DNA of 64,000 nucleotides from an uncultured Flavobacteriales bacterium (GCA_946482515.1 CAMLRS010000005.1:62001-126000), one strand, 5' to 3'. Shown: positions 35,455 through 45,051, numbered from the stretch's first letter. Program-made: numbers and translations. The notes: generated from the letters alone by a model not told the origin.

Positions 35455-37305
35455 ATGAAAAACAACGTTTTACATAATGGCATACCTGTTTCCGTATCGC
35501 TGAATCCTGCATTGGAAGCTGAAAACTTTCAACCAGCCAGGCCGGAAAATAAAAAACGCCTGCTGTACATCGCTGCTTTGGCGGTCGGAATTGCCGTTTT
35601 GGTGAGCGGAATTGCCAAGCTGCTGGTCTGGCTCATCGATTTGTTTACCAACATCGCTTTTTTCGGGAGCTTTTCTGTCGAGCCTTCCAGTCCGGCCGAT
35701 CACAGCTATGGCATTTGGGTGATCGTTATTCCGGTCATTGGTGGTTTGATTGTGGGATTGATGGCGCTGTATGGCTCGAAAGCCATTCGCGGTCACGGAA
35801 TTCCCGAAGCCATGGAGCAGATCATTTCGAACCAAAGTAAGATCAAGCCATCGATTACGTATTTGAAGCCCCTTTCGGCAGCGATTTCCATCGGAACGGG
35901 CGGACCATTCGGTGCAGAAGGACCCATTATCGCAACGGGCGGCGCATTAGGGTCTACGATCGGGCAATTGTTGAAGATCACGCACAGCGAGCGAAAGATC
36001 CTGCTGGCGGCCGGAGCTACGGCGGGTATGTCGGCTATTTTCGGCAGTCCGATTGCTGCTATTTTCCTGGCGATTGAATTATTGCTGTTCGAATTTTCGC
36101 CGCGTTCCTTCATTCCGGTTGCATTGGCTTGTATCACAGGCGCTGCAGGACACCACCTGTTGTTCGAGGAAGGCTATGTTTTCCCGATGCAAACACTCAT
36201 CGAAACGCCCACTACGGTGGCTTTGTTCGCTTATGCCGTGATGGGGATCGTGATCGGATTGGCGGCTGTGGCCATCAGTAAAATGGTTTACCTGGTGGAA
36301 GACTTGTTCGAAAAGCTCCCGATCCATTGGGCCTGGTGGCCGGCGATAGGAGGGATCGGCGTTGGAGTTGTGGGGTATTTCTATCCCAAAACGCTGGGCG
36401 TTGGTTATTCCAACATCACCGATATGCTGAACGGCAACCTGACATTCCAGCTCATGCTTTCGTTGTGTGTGTTCAAATTCCTTTCCTGGGTGATTGCGCT
36501 CGGCAGCGGCACTTCGGGTGGAACGTTAGCGCCTTTGCTCACGATCGGTGGAGCCACCGGGGCATTGCTGGGCAGTCTCACTGTAGGCTGGTTCCCGGAA
36601 TCTGGTGTCACGATTCCACTGGCGGCCTTAACGGGAATGTCGGCGATGTTTGCCGGAGCTTCCCGCGCTTACCTGACCAGCATCGTCTTCGCACTGGAAA
36701 CCACCGGACAATCCAAAGCATTGCTTCCGTTACTGGCCAGCTGTACGGCTTCGTATTTCGTTTCCTACTTCATTTCCCCGAATACCATTATGACGGAAAA
36801 GATCGCCCGCCGCGGTATCCGAACGCCACATTCTTATGAGGCAGGCGTCCTCGAGCATACGAGCGTGGAACAGGTTTTGGGCGAAAGTACCGTGATAAGC
36901 GACGAAAATACGCTGGCACAGGTTCGCAGCTGGCTGGAATTACACGCTGAGCAAGTAGCCAATTATTACATCATCACTACGGTCGACGGCCAGTACCGAG
37001 GAATCGTCAGTTCTTCGAATCTTTACAATGCACACCATCCCGAACAATTGAAGATAGGCGAGATCGTGAAGCGGGAAAAGATGTACCTGAACCCGGGCAG
37101 CAGCCTGCGAACGGCTATGGAACTGATGGCTATCGAAAACGTCGATGTATTGCCGGTGGTAGAGAATGGCCAGGTGGCCGGCGTGCTTTCTTATAAGGAC
37201 ATTATCTCGGTTTACAAGAATGATAGTGCGCTTCAGAACCGGGAAAGTGTGTTGTCGATCAAGCGTGGACTGGATACGCTGGTGAAGCGGACGGTGAAGA
37301 AGTAG
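35455..37305 (+). CDS. CLC-type chloride channel/antiporter with CBS pair
   Basis: 616 residues. A CLC membrane domain with the ion-filter motifs GGPFGAEGPI (Glu155 at the gating-glutamate place), GSGTSGGTLAPLLTIGG and GASRAYLTSIVF, followed by two C-terminal CBS domains (about residues 470-600; DENTLAQVRSWLELH, ENVDVLPVVENGQVAGVLSYKDII). The gating Glu suggests H+/Cl- exchange rather than a simple channel. It is monocistronic. Confidence 0.93.
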   Translation: MKNNVLHNGIPVSVSLNPALEAENFQPARPENKKRLLYIAALAVGIAVLVSGIAKLLVWLIDLFTNIAFFGSFSVEPSSPADHSYGIWVIVIPVIGGLIVGLMALYGSKAIRGHGIPEAMEQIISNQSKIKPSITYLKPLSAAISIGTGGPFGAEGPIIATGGALGSTIGQLLKITHSERKILLAAGATAGMSAIFGSPIAAIFLAIELLLFEFSPRSFIPVALACITGAAGHHLLFEEGYVFPMQTLIETPTTVALFAYAVMGIVIGLAAVAISKMVYLVEDLFEKLPIHWAWWPAIGGIGVGVVGYFYPKTLGVGYSNITDMLNGNLTFQLMLSLCVFKFLSWVIALGSGTSGGTLAPLLTIGGATGALLGSLTVGWFPESGVTIPLAALTGMSAMFAGASRAYLTSIVFALETTGQSKALLPLLASCTASYFVSYFISPNTIMTEKIARRGIRTPHSYEAGVLEHTSVEQVLGESTVISDENTLAQVRSWLELHAEQVANYYIITTVDGQYRGIVSSSNLYNAHHPEQLKIGEIVKREKMYLNPGSSLRTAMELMAIENVDVLPVVENGQVAGVLSYKDIISVYKNDSALQNRESVLSIKRGLDTLVKRTVKK

Positions 37306-37664
37306 TTTCGAAGCTACGAGGTGAGATTTCGCTGGGTTTTCAAGAATCAAAAAACGCTCTGGTAATATTGCAATATTACCGGGTTTTCCGGTTTTTAGTA
37401 CTTGGGGGGAGTCGGACCCATTTTTCCAACGAACGCTTTAGTCTGCTTTTGACCGGATGGGTTTCCAATAATCAAAATGCATCATTGCAATATTGCATTA
37501 TTGCTTTTTTACGGGAATTGGCCCGGTTTAATCGCGATTGATTTTCCGACTGCCCTTGGGTAAGTTTCACACCCGTTAGCACAACCTCATCGACTTCCCA
37601 GCTACAAAAAACAAAGGGCGTCCACCGCAGCAGACACCCAGATAAATAAGATGATTGTTCCAAA
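37306..37664. other. intergenic region with family B palindromes between convergent genes
   Basis: No gene is supported. A perfect 20-base palindrome GGTAATATTGCAATATTACC lies at 37361-37380, followed by GGGTTTTCCGGTTTTT. A second related hairpin (TCATTGCAATATTGCATT, 37482-37499) is followed by a T-run at 37505-37510. A short open frame at 37472-37663 (minus) overlaps this repeat and is not credible. Confidence 0.7.
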
Positions 37665-38057
37665 TCAGAACGGCAGATCGTCGTCGTCGCTGGCAGCGGT
37701 AGAAGCCGGGTTCGAAGGAATCGGATCGAGGTTCATAGCACTTGGTCCGCTCTGTGGCATTCCTGCGCCGGCACCTGCACCCATTTTCTCAATGCGCCAT
37801 GCTTCGAGTGTATTGAAGTATTTCACTTCGCCTGCTGGGCTGGTCCATTCGCGACCGCGCAGGTTGAAAGAAACCTCGATCTGATCGCCTACATTGGCTG
37901 CGTCGATCAGTGAGCATTTGTCTTGTGTGAGCTGGAACATAATGTCCTGTGGATACATGCTCGAAGCGTCGGTGAGCACAAACTCGCGCTTGGAGAATTT
38001 TTCCGACACCTGTACCGTGTCATTTTTTACTTTGAGAGTTCCGGATAATTTGAACAT
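37665..38057 (-). CDS. DUF3127 protein with SSB-like acidic tail
   Basis: 130 residues. The first ~90 residues (FKLSGTLKVKNDTVQVSEKFSKREFVLTD ... DQIEVSFNLRGREW) look like an OB-fold and match DUF3127. A Gly/Pro/Ser-rich linker follows, then a tip ending DDDDLPF, like the partner-binding tip of SSB. No function is established; the layout (OB-fold, loose linker, acidic tip) suggests a single-strand or nucleic-acid-associated role, by inference. It is 18 bases behind the flavin reductase gene in the same direction. Confidence 0.8.
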   Translation of the reverse strand: MFKLSGTLKVKNDTVQVSEKFSKREFVLTDASSMYPQDIMFQLTQDKCSLIDAANVGDQIEVSFNLRGREWTSPAGEVKYFNTLEAWRIEKMGAGAGAGMPQSGPSAMNLDPIPSNPASTAASDDDDLPF

Positions 38058-38075
38058 GTTACTGGTTTTGCGTAA

Positions 38076-38969
38076 TTAATCATTAAAAGAGAGCAGTGTC
38101 ATCCATGCTCCCGTGAGATCGTTTTGGGCGATGAGCTGTTTGGCGCGCTGGTGCAGGGCTTCTTCGAGTTGAGCAGGAGCATCTTCCAGCTCCATGAACA
38201 ATTCATTCAGCTCGATGAGCTTGTACTCGTTCACGTCAGTTTCGTTGGGAAGCACTTCCACACCGGCCAGCTGGGCCAGGTCATTGCCGCTTAAAATAGA
38301 GCTGTTGCGTATATCATCGGGGAGCTGGTCGAAACCGATACCGATCGTTGTTAGAGGTTTGGTGACTTCGAACATGGAAGCTTCGTTGGCATGGCAATAC
38401 CAGTTGCCACCCATGCGGGCTACCAATCCGATCTTTTTCTGGTCGATCATGCCGTTGTCGTCGAGCACGGCTTCGTTGATGTGGATTTTCACCACTTCGC
38501 AGATCACGAGGTTGCCCGCGCCGCCCTGATCGCCCAGCTCCATCACCTGGTTCACCTTGCATTCGAATTGCACCGGCGATTCTTTTACACGCATCGGACG
38601 GATTTTATCCGACGGAAGTGCTGTAAATCCGGCTTTTACGAATTCGTCTACATCCGGTGCATAAGGCGAGCTGCTGAGACTCATCTGATGCAGGATATCG
38701 TAGTTCACGATGTTGATCACCACTTCCGGTACTTTCTTCACGTTGTTGTACGTGTCCTTCGTGGTATTCGTGCGACCGTTGCGCGCAGGCGAAAAGATCA
38801 GCACCGGTGGCGCCGCGCTGAACACATTGAAGAAACTGAAAGGCGAAAGGTTATGATTCCCGTTTTCATCAATCGTGGAAGCAAAGGCAATCGGTCTCGG
38901 ACCAATGGCTCCCAGCAGGTATTGATGTAATTTTGGAATCGGTAAGTCTTTCGGATCGTACGTGATCAT
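38076..38969 (-). CDS. flavin reductase-like domain protein
   Basis: 297 residues. ITYDPKDLPIPKLHQYLLGAIGPRPIAFASTIDENGNHNLSPFSFFNVFSAAPPVLIFSP is the FMN-binding split-barrel of the flavin reductase-like family, with an extra C-terminal part of about 90 residues. It likely reduces free FMN/FAD or uses bound flavin; substrate unknown. It is first in a two-gene operon with the DUF3127 gene. Confidence 0.88.
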   Translation of the reverse strand: MITYDPKDLPIPKLHQYLLGAIGPRPIAFASTIDENGNHNLSPFSFFNVFSAAPPVLIFSPARNGRTNTTKDTYNNVKKVPEVVINIVNYDILHQMSLSSSPYAPDVDEFVKAGFTALPSDKIRPMRVKESPVQFECKVNQVMELGDQGGAGNLVICEVVKIHINEAVLDDNGMIDQKKIGLVARMGGNWYCHANEASMFEVTKPLTTIGIGFDQLPDDIRNSSILSGNDLAQLAGVEVLPNETDVNEYKLIELNELFMELEDAPAQLEEALHQRAKQLIAQNDLTGAWMTLLSFND

Positions 38970-38986
38970 GAACCGTAATTTTTTGA

Positions 38987-38994
38987 CAAAAGTA
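38987..38994 (-). promoter_or_regulatory. -7 promoter box of the flavin reductase-DUF3127 operon
   Basis: TACTTTTG on the minus strand, 18 bases before the ATG at 38969. Confidence 0.5.
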
Positions 38995-39063
38995 CGTAAA
39001 TCACCCGCTGAAATCCGGTTGCCGTTCAGGAAGTAATTAACAAGTTTTCCCTTCCGGGAGGAA

Positions 39064-40116
39064 TTAAAGCACCTGCAGTTTCTTGCTCACGATTCGCCCG
39101 CCGATCACGAGATGCAGCAAATAATTTCCGGCAGAAAGCTCACGGATGTCGATGGTATGTTGTTCAACAACACCGTTTTGAACAATGCGACCGGTGAGAT
39201 CCGAAATATTGTAGCTGTCGATGGAAAGCTCGTTAGGAATGGAGACAGTTACGGATGTTTGAGCAGGGTTGGGAAAGAGCGAAACCTGGTTGTCCAGTAC
39301 TTCTTCGAGCGAAGAAAGTACCTGCATGCCGCCGCCTTCAATGAAAAGACCGGAATCGAATATGCCGTCACTGACATCCGCGATAGCAATGACAATGTGG
39401 TAAGTTGTGCCTGGCTCCACTTGTGCTGTCGCTGTGAGCGGAGTGGTAATTCCGTCGTATTGCAGGTATTCATTAGATGTGTTATAAGGAGCATTGCTGC
39501 CAGTTCCATTGTAGACATAACTACTACAATTCATACAGGGGCCTGTGCCGTTTGGACCGTTATTGATCGTATTAACTGATATAATTGAACCGTTTTCCAA
39601 ACGGGCAATGTTCACGTTGTTGTATTCCGGGCCGGTGATAAAAATACCGGCGACATCCTTATAATTACTTCCAACATATTCCGGGTATTCTTCCGAAGCG
39701 AAGATATAGCGCAGGGTGAAAATAGTGTTGCTCGGTACAATATCAAACTCCAGTATGGCAGTATTGAAACTTTCAGTTCCGTCGACCAGTGCTGACAAGC
39801 GTGCATCACCACCTGCGTTGTTATTTTCACTTGCATTGCTTTGATTATTTGGGCCTTGGGGACCACCAGTTTCATTTCCCCAGATATTTCCTGTGGTAAG
39901 TAGAATGCCACTGGTGAAAGGCATGCTATTAACATCAGCAGTGAAGGTCGTTTTTGCATACGAATAACCTGTATAGCCCACATTGGAAATGGTGTATCCT
40001 GTCCCCGAAGAAAGCTCATTGATTAGAGCGGAAAGATATTGTGACCCGACAAAAAGCTGCGCATTCGAGTGAATGGATGACAGAATAAATAGCAGAAAGA
40101 TGATGGACTTGATCAT
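39064..40116 (-). CDS. secreted choice-of-anchor-L protein with T9SS sorting domain
   Basis: 350 residues. Signal peptide MIKSIIFLLFILSSIHSNAQ, then the choice-of-anchor-L pattern: GILLTTGNIWG, FNTAILEFDIVPSNTIFTLRYIFASEEYPEYVGSNYKDVAGIFI, and a Ca-like GPCMNC region. A Por/type A sorting domain closes it (VSLFPNPAQTSVTVSIPNE ... GRIVQNGVV ... LSAGNYLLHLVIGGRIVSKKLQVL). It should be exported by the type IX machinery, perhaps as an adhesin-like surface protein. Confidence 0.87.
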   Translation of the reverse strand: MIKSIIFLLFILSSIHSNAQLFVGSQYLSALINELSSGTGYTISNVGYTGYSYAKTTFTADVNSMPFTSGILLTTGNIWGNETGGPQGPNNQSNASENNNAGGDARLSALVDGTESFNTAILEFDIVPSNTIFTLRYIFASEEYPEYVGSNYKDVAGIFITGPEYNNVNIARLENGSIISVNTINNGPNGTGPCMNCSSYVYNGTGSNAPYNTSNEYLQYDGITTPLTATAQVEPGTTYHIVIAIADVSDGIFDSGLFIEGGGMQVLSSLEEVLDNQVSLFPNPAQTSVTVSIPNELSIDSYNISDLTGRIVQNGVVEQHTIDIRELSAGNYLLHLVIGGRIVSKKLQVL

Positions 40117-40138
40117 AAGATGGTGTTGTTGGCTTATA

Positions 40139-40146
40139 CAAATATA
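40139..40146 (-). promoter_or_regulatory. -7 promoter box of the choice-of-anchor-L gene
   Basis: TATATTTG on the minus strand, 23 bases before the ATG at 40116. Confidence 0.5.
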
Positions 40147-40295
40147 GCAACGAATTCATAAAACGCCTTCGTACACTCACCCCACACTCATGCCTGTCAA
40201 TCCAGCATCAGCTAAACTTGGAATTTCCTGCTGTTTCCAATCCCTACTGTTTCACTCCAGGACCAGAGACTGAAAAAACTATGTGCTCTATGTGG

Positions 40296-42029
40296 TTAAT
40301 TAACCATCAGCTTTCGGATTTCCCTTACCGGCGCACTTCCGAAGCTCAAAAAAGTTTCGTGGAAGTGTTTCAGGTTGAATTCCTTGCCCTGTTGTTGCTT
40401 CAGCTCATCGCGCAATTCCATGATCTCGGCATAACCGGTGAAATAGCTGCACAGCTGTACTTGTGTCAATGTGGCGCGTTTCCATTTGCCCTCGGCTTCA
40501 GCCTGTTGCTGGAAAGCTTCTTTCATGAGTAGGTCGAGTGCCTGCTGTTGCTGCATGCCGAGGTTGTGAACGGAATAATCAAGGATCGTGTTGCAGGTCG
40601 TGCGCAGGTTCCATTTGTAGTACATCAGCCACATTTCAGGTGAATCGTTGCCGTAGCCGTTTTCCAACATCATACGTTCCGTGTAAACGGCCCAGCCTTC
40701 GATCATCGTGCCGTTGCCGAAAATGGATTTGATCAGGCTCGGCGACTGGTTGCTGTAAACCAGCTGCGTGTAATGGCCCGGAACCGCTTCGTGGATGTTC
40801 AGGATTTGCAAAATGTAATCGTTGTACTCGCGCAGGTAGCTTTCCTGTGCCTGGGGTGCCCAGCCGCTCAGACTGCCGACATTGTAATAGGTATTGCCGT
40901 TTTTGTCATACGGACCAGGTGCCGAAATGGAAGCGCCGGCCACTCCGGCCATGTAATCCGGCTCGCGGCGAACAACCAGCGGTTTTTTCGGATCGAGATA
41001 AATGAGCTTGTGATCGTTGACGAATTTTTCCAGCTGCGGAATCTGTTGCTCGATCTCGGCCTGGAAGTTTTCCGGCTTTACATGATGTACCGACAAGGTA
41101 TCGATCAGCTGACGTACCATCACGAGCTCATCTGCCGGTTTCGGACGATTGCCCATGTGTTTGCCCCAGATTTTGTGGGCAATGGCGAGCATATCGCGGT
41201 GCAGCTCTTTTTTGTGCTTCAGTGCTTTTTGGTAGATCTGATCCGGCGATGAAGATGATTGAATCTCAAACTCGAATTTTTGCTTGTACAATGTTTTCCC
41301 CAAACGGAAATCGCGTGGGTGATCGTTTTTGAGCTGCTCGAGCCAGTTCGCATAGCCGTGAATGGCCTGAACAGCGCTTTGGGAGCGGGCGAGGAGCTCT
41401 TCTTTTTCTTCGGCACTCAGGCCGGAACGCTCCAGCGCAGCCGGAAGATCGGTCGTGAAGACGGAAACACCGCCACGATTCTGACTGATGGCCAGGAGTG
41501 TGTGCTCGCGCGTCGGATGTTGAATGTTTTTCGCCGCAGCCTGGTAATAAGCCGGAACGTTCAGCAGTCGCTTGGAAAGGTTCCGAAGCCGAACATCCAA
41601 TGCATCGTAATTGTTGTTGATCATCTCGGCGAAGCTGCCGCAAACGTTGTAACCTGAAGGATCCCATTGCCAGTCTTTCAGCTCCTGGATTTCCCAGATC
41701 CGGCTTTTGAGCCGGTTTTCGATGAGCACATAATCGGTTTGATTAGCCGTCGACAAGGTTTTAGTGTCGAACTGGTGAAGCGCCTTCAATTCCTGCTTCG
41801 AAAAAGCAATCTGTGCAGATCGCGCCGCCTGATCCGGAATCACGAGCACGCTGTCGTAGTTGTGGTAACCGACACTGCTGGCATGTCCCGGCGACATTTT
41901 CCAGTACCGTTCTATGAAGTTTTTTTTCCAGGCATCGAATGCTTTATCGGAAGCTGCTGTCGAGGTTTCTTCCTTAGATCCGCAAGCCGTAAGAAAGAGG
42001 AGTAAAAACAGGAAATACCGATTTTTCAT
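40296..42029 (-). CDS. DUF885 lipoprotein, probable zinc carboxypeptidase-like enzyme
   Basis: 577 residues. Lipobox LTAC (Cys16), then a helical DUF885 body. The key motif HEAVPGH (His413 first) is the zinc-binding HExxH-like signature of this family, with a later Glu in MIEGWAVYTERMM. Members are related to M32-like peptidases, but most have no proven substrate. It should sit in the outer or inner membrane as a lipoprotein. A family E repeat copy (TAACCACATAGAGCACATAG on the minus strand) begins at its stop codon. Confidence 0.88.
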   Translation of the reverse strand: MKNRYFLFLLLFLTACGSKEETSTAASDKAFDAWKKNFIERYWKMSPGHASSVGYHNYDSVLVIPDQAARSAQIAFSKQELKALHQFDTKTLSTANQTDYVLIENRLKSRIWEIQELKDWQWDPSGYNVCGSFAEMINNNYDALDVRLRNLSKRLLNVPAYYQAAAKNIQHPTREHTLLAISQNRGGVSVFTTDLPAALERSGLSAEEKEELLARSQSAVQAIHGYANWLEQLKNDHPRDFRLGKTLYKQKFEFEIQSSSSPDQIYQKALKHKKELHRDMLAIAHKIWGKHMGNRPKPADELVMVRQLIDTLSVHHVKPENFQAEIEQQIPQLEKFVNDHKLIYLDPKKPLVVRREPDYMAGVAGASISAPGPYDKNGNTYYNVGSLSGWAPQAQESYLREYNDYILQILNIHEAVPGHYTQLVYSNQSPSLIKSIFGNGTMIEGWAVYTERMMLENGYGNDSPEMWLMYYKWNLRTTCNTILDYSVHNLGMQQQQALDLLMKEAFQQQAEAEGKWKRATLTQVQLCSYFTGYAEIMELRDELKQQQGKEFNLKHFHETFLSFGSAPVREIRKLMVN

Positions 42030-42116
42030 AGAGAGGCGTTTCGTTCACTACAAGAATAAGAAAAAACGATCAGTTCTATTCATCCTGAAACAATTCGGCT
42101 TCCCGGTAAAAATCGG

Positions 42117-42575
42117 TCAGAGCTGAAACGCAGTTGTATTCTTCACTTCACCTATCATAAACGTACTATGCGTGCTGCCGATATGCTGAAGCGTGGTAAG
42201 CTTGGTAACCATGAATTCACGGTACGCTTCCATATCTTTCACAAACACTTTCAGGATGTAATCGTAATCGCCGCTGACATGGAAACATTCCGTTACTTCA
42301 TCGAGCCTCACAACTTCGCTTTCAAACCGGGTGAGAAATTCCCGGGAATGCTGTGTGAGCTTGATGTGACAAAATACAACGAATGCCTTGTCGATTTTCG
42401 TCCGGTCGAGTAACGCGACGTAGCTGGAAATAATTCCCTCACGTTCCATTTTCTTGATGCGCTCATACACGGCCGTTACCGAAAGATTGAGCTGCTGAGC
42501 CAATTCTTTGGTCGTTCTTTTAGCATCTGTTTGCAGCAGGGAAAGCAGTTTTTTATCCAGTCGATCGATTGCCAT
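42117..42575 (-). CDS. Lrp/AsnC family transcriptional regulator
   Basis: 152 residues. N-terminal winged helix-turn-helix (LDKKLLSLLQTDAKRTTKELAQQLNLSVTAVYERIKKMEREGII) and a C-terminal RAM ligand-binding domain (VVFCHIKLTQHSREF ... CFHVSGDYDYILKVFVKDMEAYREFM). It is divergent from the methionine gamma-lyase-like gene, so it probably controls it in response to an amino acid. Confidence 0.93.
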   Translation of the reverse strand: MAIDRLDKKLLSLLQTDAKRTTKELAQQLNLSVTAVYERIKKMEREGIISSYVALLDRTKIDKAFVVFCHIKLTQHSREFLTRFESEVVRLDEVTECFHVSGDYDYILKVFVKDMEAYREFMVTKLTTLQHIGSTHSTFMIGEVKNTTAFQL

Positions 42576-42626
42576 GGCTGTAAGATTATCTAAGGTGAGC
42601 TGTAAAATTAAAACAATATGGATTTT

Positions 42627-42656
42627 TAATCTATAAATGGTTTGATAAATAGATTA
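42627..42656. promoter_or_regulatory. inverted repeat, candidate Lrp/AsnC operator
   Basis: TAATCTAT (42627-42634) is inverted as ATAGATTA (42649-42656); the arm centres are 22 bases apart, two turns of the helix. It lies in the 160-base gap between the regulator and the lyase gene. A one-mismatch -7 box (GAGATTTG, 42704-42711) for the lyase gene lies downstream. Confidence 0.45.
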
Positions 42657-42735
42657 ATAATCTAAATAAGTGTCAATTAATTGATTTTTATTCCTGAAAC
42701 AAAGAGATTTGTAGAAACAGAAAAAATCAGCAACT

Positions 42736-43938
42736 ATGAGCGTGTTCAATCCGGCAGATAAAATTCAGGACTTACAATATTTCGGCGAATTCGGCGGTGT
42801 GAATCCGTCTATTTCCGATAGCTCTACCTATACATTCCTCTCTGCGAAAACCATGTTCGATACGTTCGAAGGAAATGCGGAGGGCTGTTACCTGTATTCG
42901 CGGCATTCTTCTCCGATGAACCTGTATCTGGGACAGGCATTGGCTGCAATGGAAGGAACGGAAAGTGCGAATGTGGCCGCTTCGGGAATGGGTGCCATCA
43001 CGTCGGTGTTACTGCAATTGTGTGGCTCAGGCGATGAAATTGTTTCCAGTCGCACCATTTACGGCGGCACTTACGCTTTTATGAAAAACATGCTGCCCAA
43101 ATGGGGCATCAAAACCACGTTTGTGGATACGACCAAATTACAGGCTGTAGAAGCAGCCATTACTTCCCGGACAAAAGTGCTTTATTGCGAAACGGTCAGC
43201 AATCCGTTGCTGGAAGTAGCCGACCTTGAAAACCTGGCTGCGATCGCTAAAAAGCACAACATCAAACTGGTGGTCGATAATACGTTTTCACCGCTATCCG
43301 TTGCACCTGTCAAATTAGGAGCCGATGTCGTGATCCACAGCCTGACCAAATTCATCAACGGAAGCAGCGATACGGTTGGTGGAGTCGTTTGCGCCACGCA
43401 AGCATTCATCAATGACCTGAAAAACGTCAACGATGGGGCCATGATGCTCTTAGGACCAACCATGGACAGCTTCCGTTCGGCGAGTATTCTGAAAAACCTG
43501 CGTACGCTGCATATCCGTATGAAGCAGCACAGCCATAATGCCCTGTACCTGGCCGAAAAATTCGAACAGGACGGATTGAAAGTAGTTTATCCGGGACTGA
43601 AGAGCCATCCTGGACATGAGCTGTACAGTGGAATGATCAACCAGGAATACGGATTCGGAGGAATGATGACGGTAGATGTCGGCAGCCTTGACAAAGCCAA
43701 CGAGCTGATGGAGCTGATGCAAAACCGGAATCTCGGTTACCTCGCTGTGAGCCTTGGGTTCTATAAAACGCTTTTCAGCGCCCCTGGAACGTCCACTTCC
43801 AGCGAAATTCCACTCGACGAGCAGCAGGAAATGGGATTGTCCGACGGACTGATCCGTTTTTCGATCGGACTGGACAACGATATCGAACGGACATACCAGC
43901 TGATGAAAGCCTGTATGAAGGAGCTGGGAGTGCTTTAA
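42736..43938 (+). CDS. methionine gamma-lyase-like PLP enzyme (Cys/Met metabolism family)
   Basis: 400 residues. Cys/Met metabolism PLP fold: CYLYSRHSSPMNLYLGQALAAMEGTESANVAASGMGAI, LVVDNTFSPLSVAPVKLGADVVIHSLTKFINGSSDTVGG with the PLP lysine at about Lys205. It may cleave methionine to methanethiol, 2-oxobutyrate and ammonia; cystathionine gamma-lyase or synthase activity is possible. The divergent Lrp/AsnC gene supports amino-acid-dependent control. Confidence 0.85.
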   Translation: MSVFNPADKIQDLQYFGEFGGVNPSISDSSTYTFLSAKTMFDTFEGNAEGCYLYSRHSSPMNLYLGQALAAMEGTESANVAASGMGAITSVLLQLCGSGDEIVSSRTIYGGTYAFMKNMLPKWGIKTTFVDTTKLQAVEAAITSRTKVLYCETVSNPLLEVADLENLAAIAKKHNIKLVVDNTFSPLSVAPVKLGADVVIHSLTKFINGSSDTVGGVVCATQAFINDLKNVNDGAMMLLGPTMDSFRSASILKNLRTLHIRMKQHSHNALYLAEKFEQDGLKVVYPGLKSHPGHELYSGMINQEYGFGGMMTVDVGSLDKANELMELMQNRNLGYLAVSLGFYKTLFSAPGTSTSSEIPLDEQQEMGLSDGLIRFSIGLDNDIERTYQLMKACMKELGVL

Positions 43939-44087
43939 AAAGCTGATTTTGCAGAACGGCTCCCACAATGGGAGGAAGCTATTATCAGTCACAAGCCCGG
44001 ACTGTTCATCTGGTTCGATCCGATCTTCATTTCTTCGGGGCCGTGTTTTTTTCTGCGTTTACTTTGCGACAGATCAATTTACCCAAC

Positions 44088-44981
44088 ATGAAACGAGCGA
44101 TCATGCTTCTGGCGGTAGTGCCTCACATTGTCTGCGGACAAACTTCCAATCCGACGATCATCAAACCGTCACCATCTTACCGGTTGACGATGGATTTTGC
44201 TCCGGGAACGCATTTGCAGCAAAACTTTCAGTCAGGCATTGATCTTCAGCTCAGTTATACAACGTCCCGTTGGACCTTTACTGCTCAGTCTTTTGTTACC
44301 CCGTTCGAAAAATTCGATACACACCGTGCAGAACTGAACCAGCGATTCTCGTATGCGATCAACGAAGACGCGAAAGCACCGGCCTACAACCAGTCTTCGC
44401 TTATGGCTGTCCGCAATCTGCTGACGAAAACCAGGGATACAACAACAGTCTTTCGCTCAACTGCCATTGGTGTACGCGGCGGTTACTATTTCACACAGCG
44501 ATCGCGCTATGGAACAATGGACTATTACCGGTATGGCGGTGATTCCGACAATGGGATTCTGTGTGTGGCTGGCGAGCGCATTCATGCGGCGGCACTTGGA
44601 ATGGATTTCGTTTTTGAACGTGTAGGAAAGAACTCGACGATCCGTCAGCATCTGTATGCCGACATGCTGGTTGGTTTCAATGTCAATCTGGTGGGATACC
44701 GGTACTATGCGCCTGAGTGGGATACGTCAAAAGGCCATTTTTATTCAGCGGACGTCAACGCGTCATTCAGAAAAGAACACTTCGGAACACGCTTTGGTTA
44801 TGAGATCCGTTGGTACGGAAAGAGAGGGATAGGTCTGTATGCATCACTGGAAGGACACTATAAACCAAACGTAGTCTACCATTCGTCATCGGAATATTAT
44901 GTTCCGCGTGGTGGCGAAACAATCTGGGCGTCAACGGCTGTGGCGAAAATCGGATTGACGCACCGGTTTATGAAGAAATAA
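44088..44981 (+). CDS. exported protein, probable outer-membrane beta-barrel-like
   Basis: 297 residues. Signal peptide MKRAIMLLAVVPHIVCGQ, then alternating hydrophobic/polar strands rich in Tyr and Arg (RWTFTAQSFV, TAIGVRGGYYFTQRS, LYADMLVGFNVNLVGYRYY, TRFGYEIRWYGKRG, IGLYASLEGHYK), ending ...AKIGLTHRFMKK. The strand pattern suggests an outer-membrane barrel. No family name can be given. The frame continues upstream, but ATG 44088 starts the signal peptide and follows a 7-base variant of the -7 box (TACTTTG, 44060-44066). Confidence 0.75.
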   Translation: MKRAIMLLAVVPHIVCGQTSNPTIIKPSPSYRLTMDFAPGTHLQQNFQSGIDLQLSYTTSRWTFTAQSFVTPFEKFDTHRAELNQRFSYAINEDAKAPAYNQSSLMAVRNLLTKTRDTTTVFRSTAIGVRGGYYFTQRSRYGTMDYYRYGGDSDNGILCVAGERIHAAALGMDFVFERVGKNSTIRQHLYADMLVGFNVNLVGYRYYAPEWDTSKGHFYSADVNASFRKEHFGTRFGYEIRWYGKRGIGLYASLEGHYKPNVVYHSSSEYYVPRGGETIWASTAVAKIGLTHRFMKK

Positions 44982-45030
44982 TGAAATCCGGCAAATGGAT
45001 AGATTCGGGATGCAGAAATCCCTTGCATTA

Positions 45031-45050
45031 CTTTGCGACCTCTGCGGTTA
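45031..45050. repeat. family E word repeat after the M1 peptidase stop codon
   Basis: Minus-strand reading TAACCGCAGAGGTCGCAAAG begins right at the end of the M1 peptidase gene. The same word follows the aspartyl protease gene (49961-49980). Confidence 0.6.
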
Positions 45051-45051
45051 A

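Noticed and set aside
37472..37663. 63-codon minus-strand open frame in the gap after the CLC gene
   Set aside because: It overlaps a palindromic repeat and T-run and has no promoter or family match.
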